This document shows positions 34,605 through 34,627 of a DNA stretch of 34,627 bases, in pieces. Numbering within the stretch: position 1 is the stretch's first letter; the number at the start of each line of letters is the position of its first letter. The stretch covers positions 1 through 34,627 of the forward strand of contig CAJQQR010000237.1 in NCBI GenBank assembly GCA_905480545.1. Reading direction: 5' to 3'. The stretch comes from an uncultured Pirellulaceae bacterium (GTDB lineage: Bacteria; Planctomycetota; Planctomycetia; Pirellulales; Pirellulaceae). The notes under the pieces are model-generated. The model was not told the DNA's origin. It ran no database searches and saw nothing but the letters and a program-made list of their open reading frames with translations. Made by a program: the position numbers and the translations under genes.

Positions 34605-34627
34605 CGGTGATACCAAGTTGGAATTCT

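Overview
The window looks like a chromosomal segment of a planctomycete, most plausibly a marine Pirellulaceae-type member of the Planctomycetota. The inference rests on lineage-marking families: cytochrome-c/PSD proteins (DUF1587-1595-1592-1588-1585), DUF1552, DUF1549/DUF1553, DUF1501, a sulfatase, a VWA/glutamine-amidotransferase-like membrane protein, frequent TTG/GTG starts and REP-like palindromes carrying a GGCTTCCAGCC core. No taxonomic marker gene such as rRNA is present, so this is inference from gene content.

Layout. (1) 1-9347, minus strand: five genes read leftwards. A LamG-containing PSD cytochrome overlaps a DUF1552 protein by ATGA. A second DUF1552 protein, a second PSD cytochrome and a leucine-rich-repeat protein cut by the window edge follow. 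(2) About 9350-11770: a gene-poor 2.4 kb stretch holding the N-terminal stump of an ECF sigma factor, several palindromes, a 232-bp segment bounded by perfect 14-bp inverted repeats, the 5' half of a tRNA-Arg(UCU) broken just after the anticodon loop, and coding remnants with several frames disrupted. (3) 11771-17144, plus strand: a PSCyt1-DUF1549-DUF1553 cytochrome, a DUF1501 protein and a PQQ-like beta-propeller predicted lipoprotein. (4) 17327-19926: gcvT, gcvH and a lipoate/octanoate transferase, with a tandem-repeat intergenic region before the last gene and no gcvP. (5) 20048-23956: FHA protein, ECF sigma factor with a zinc-finger anti-sigma partner, a small acidic protein ending at a clear rho-independent terminator, and a TPR lipoprotein preceded by a large inverted repeat. 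(6) 24007-34604: a secreted multi-domain protein with a LecA-like C-terminus (minus), a TolC-type outer-membrane protein and a VWA/GATase-like membrane protein (plus), then a secreted unknown, a sulfatase and a terpene-cyclase-fold secreted protein (all minus).

How genes may work together. The exported haem-motif proteins with DUF1552 or DUF1501 partners form two independent versions of the planctomycete cytochrome/DUF locus; their substrates are not known to me. GcvH needs a lipoyl group that the nearby LplA/LipM-type protein could supply. The ECF/anti-sigma pair is a classic membrane-sensing switch. I found no convincing complete new defence or mobile system. The most unusual stretch is the 9.35-11.77 kb scar (tRNA half, inverted-repeat segment, sigma stump), followed by the LecA-like multi-domain protein and the hairpin abutting the TPR lipoprotein start.
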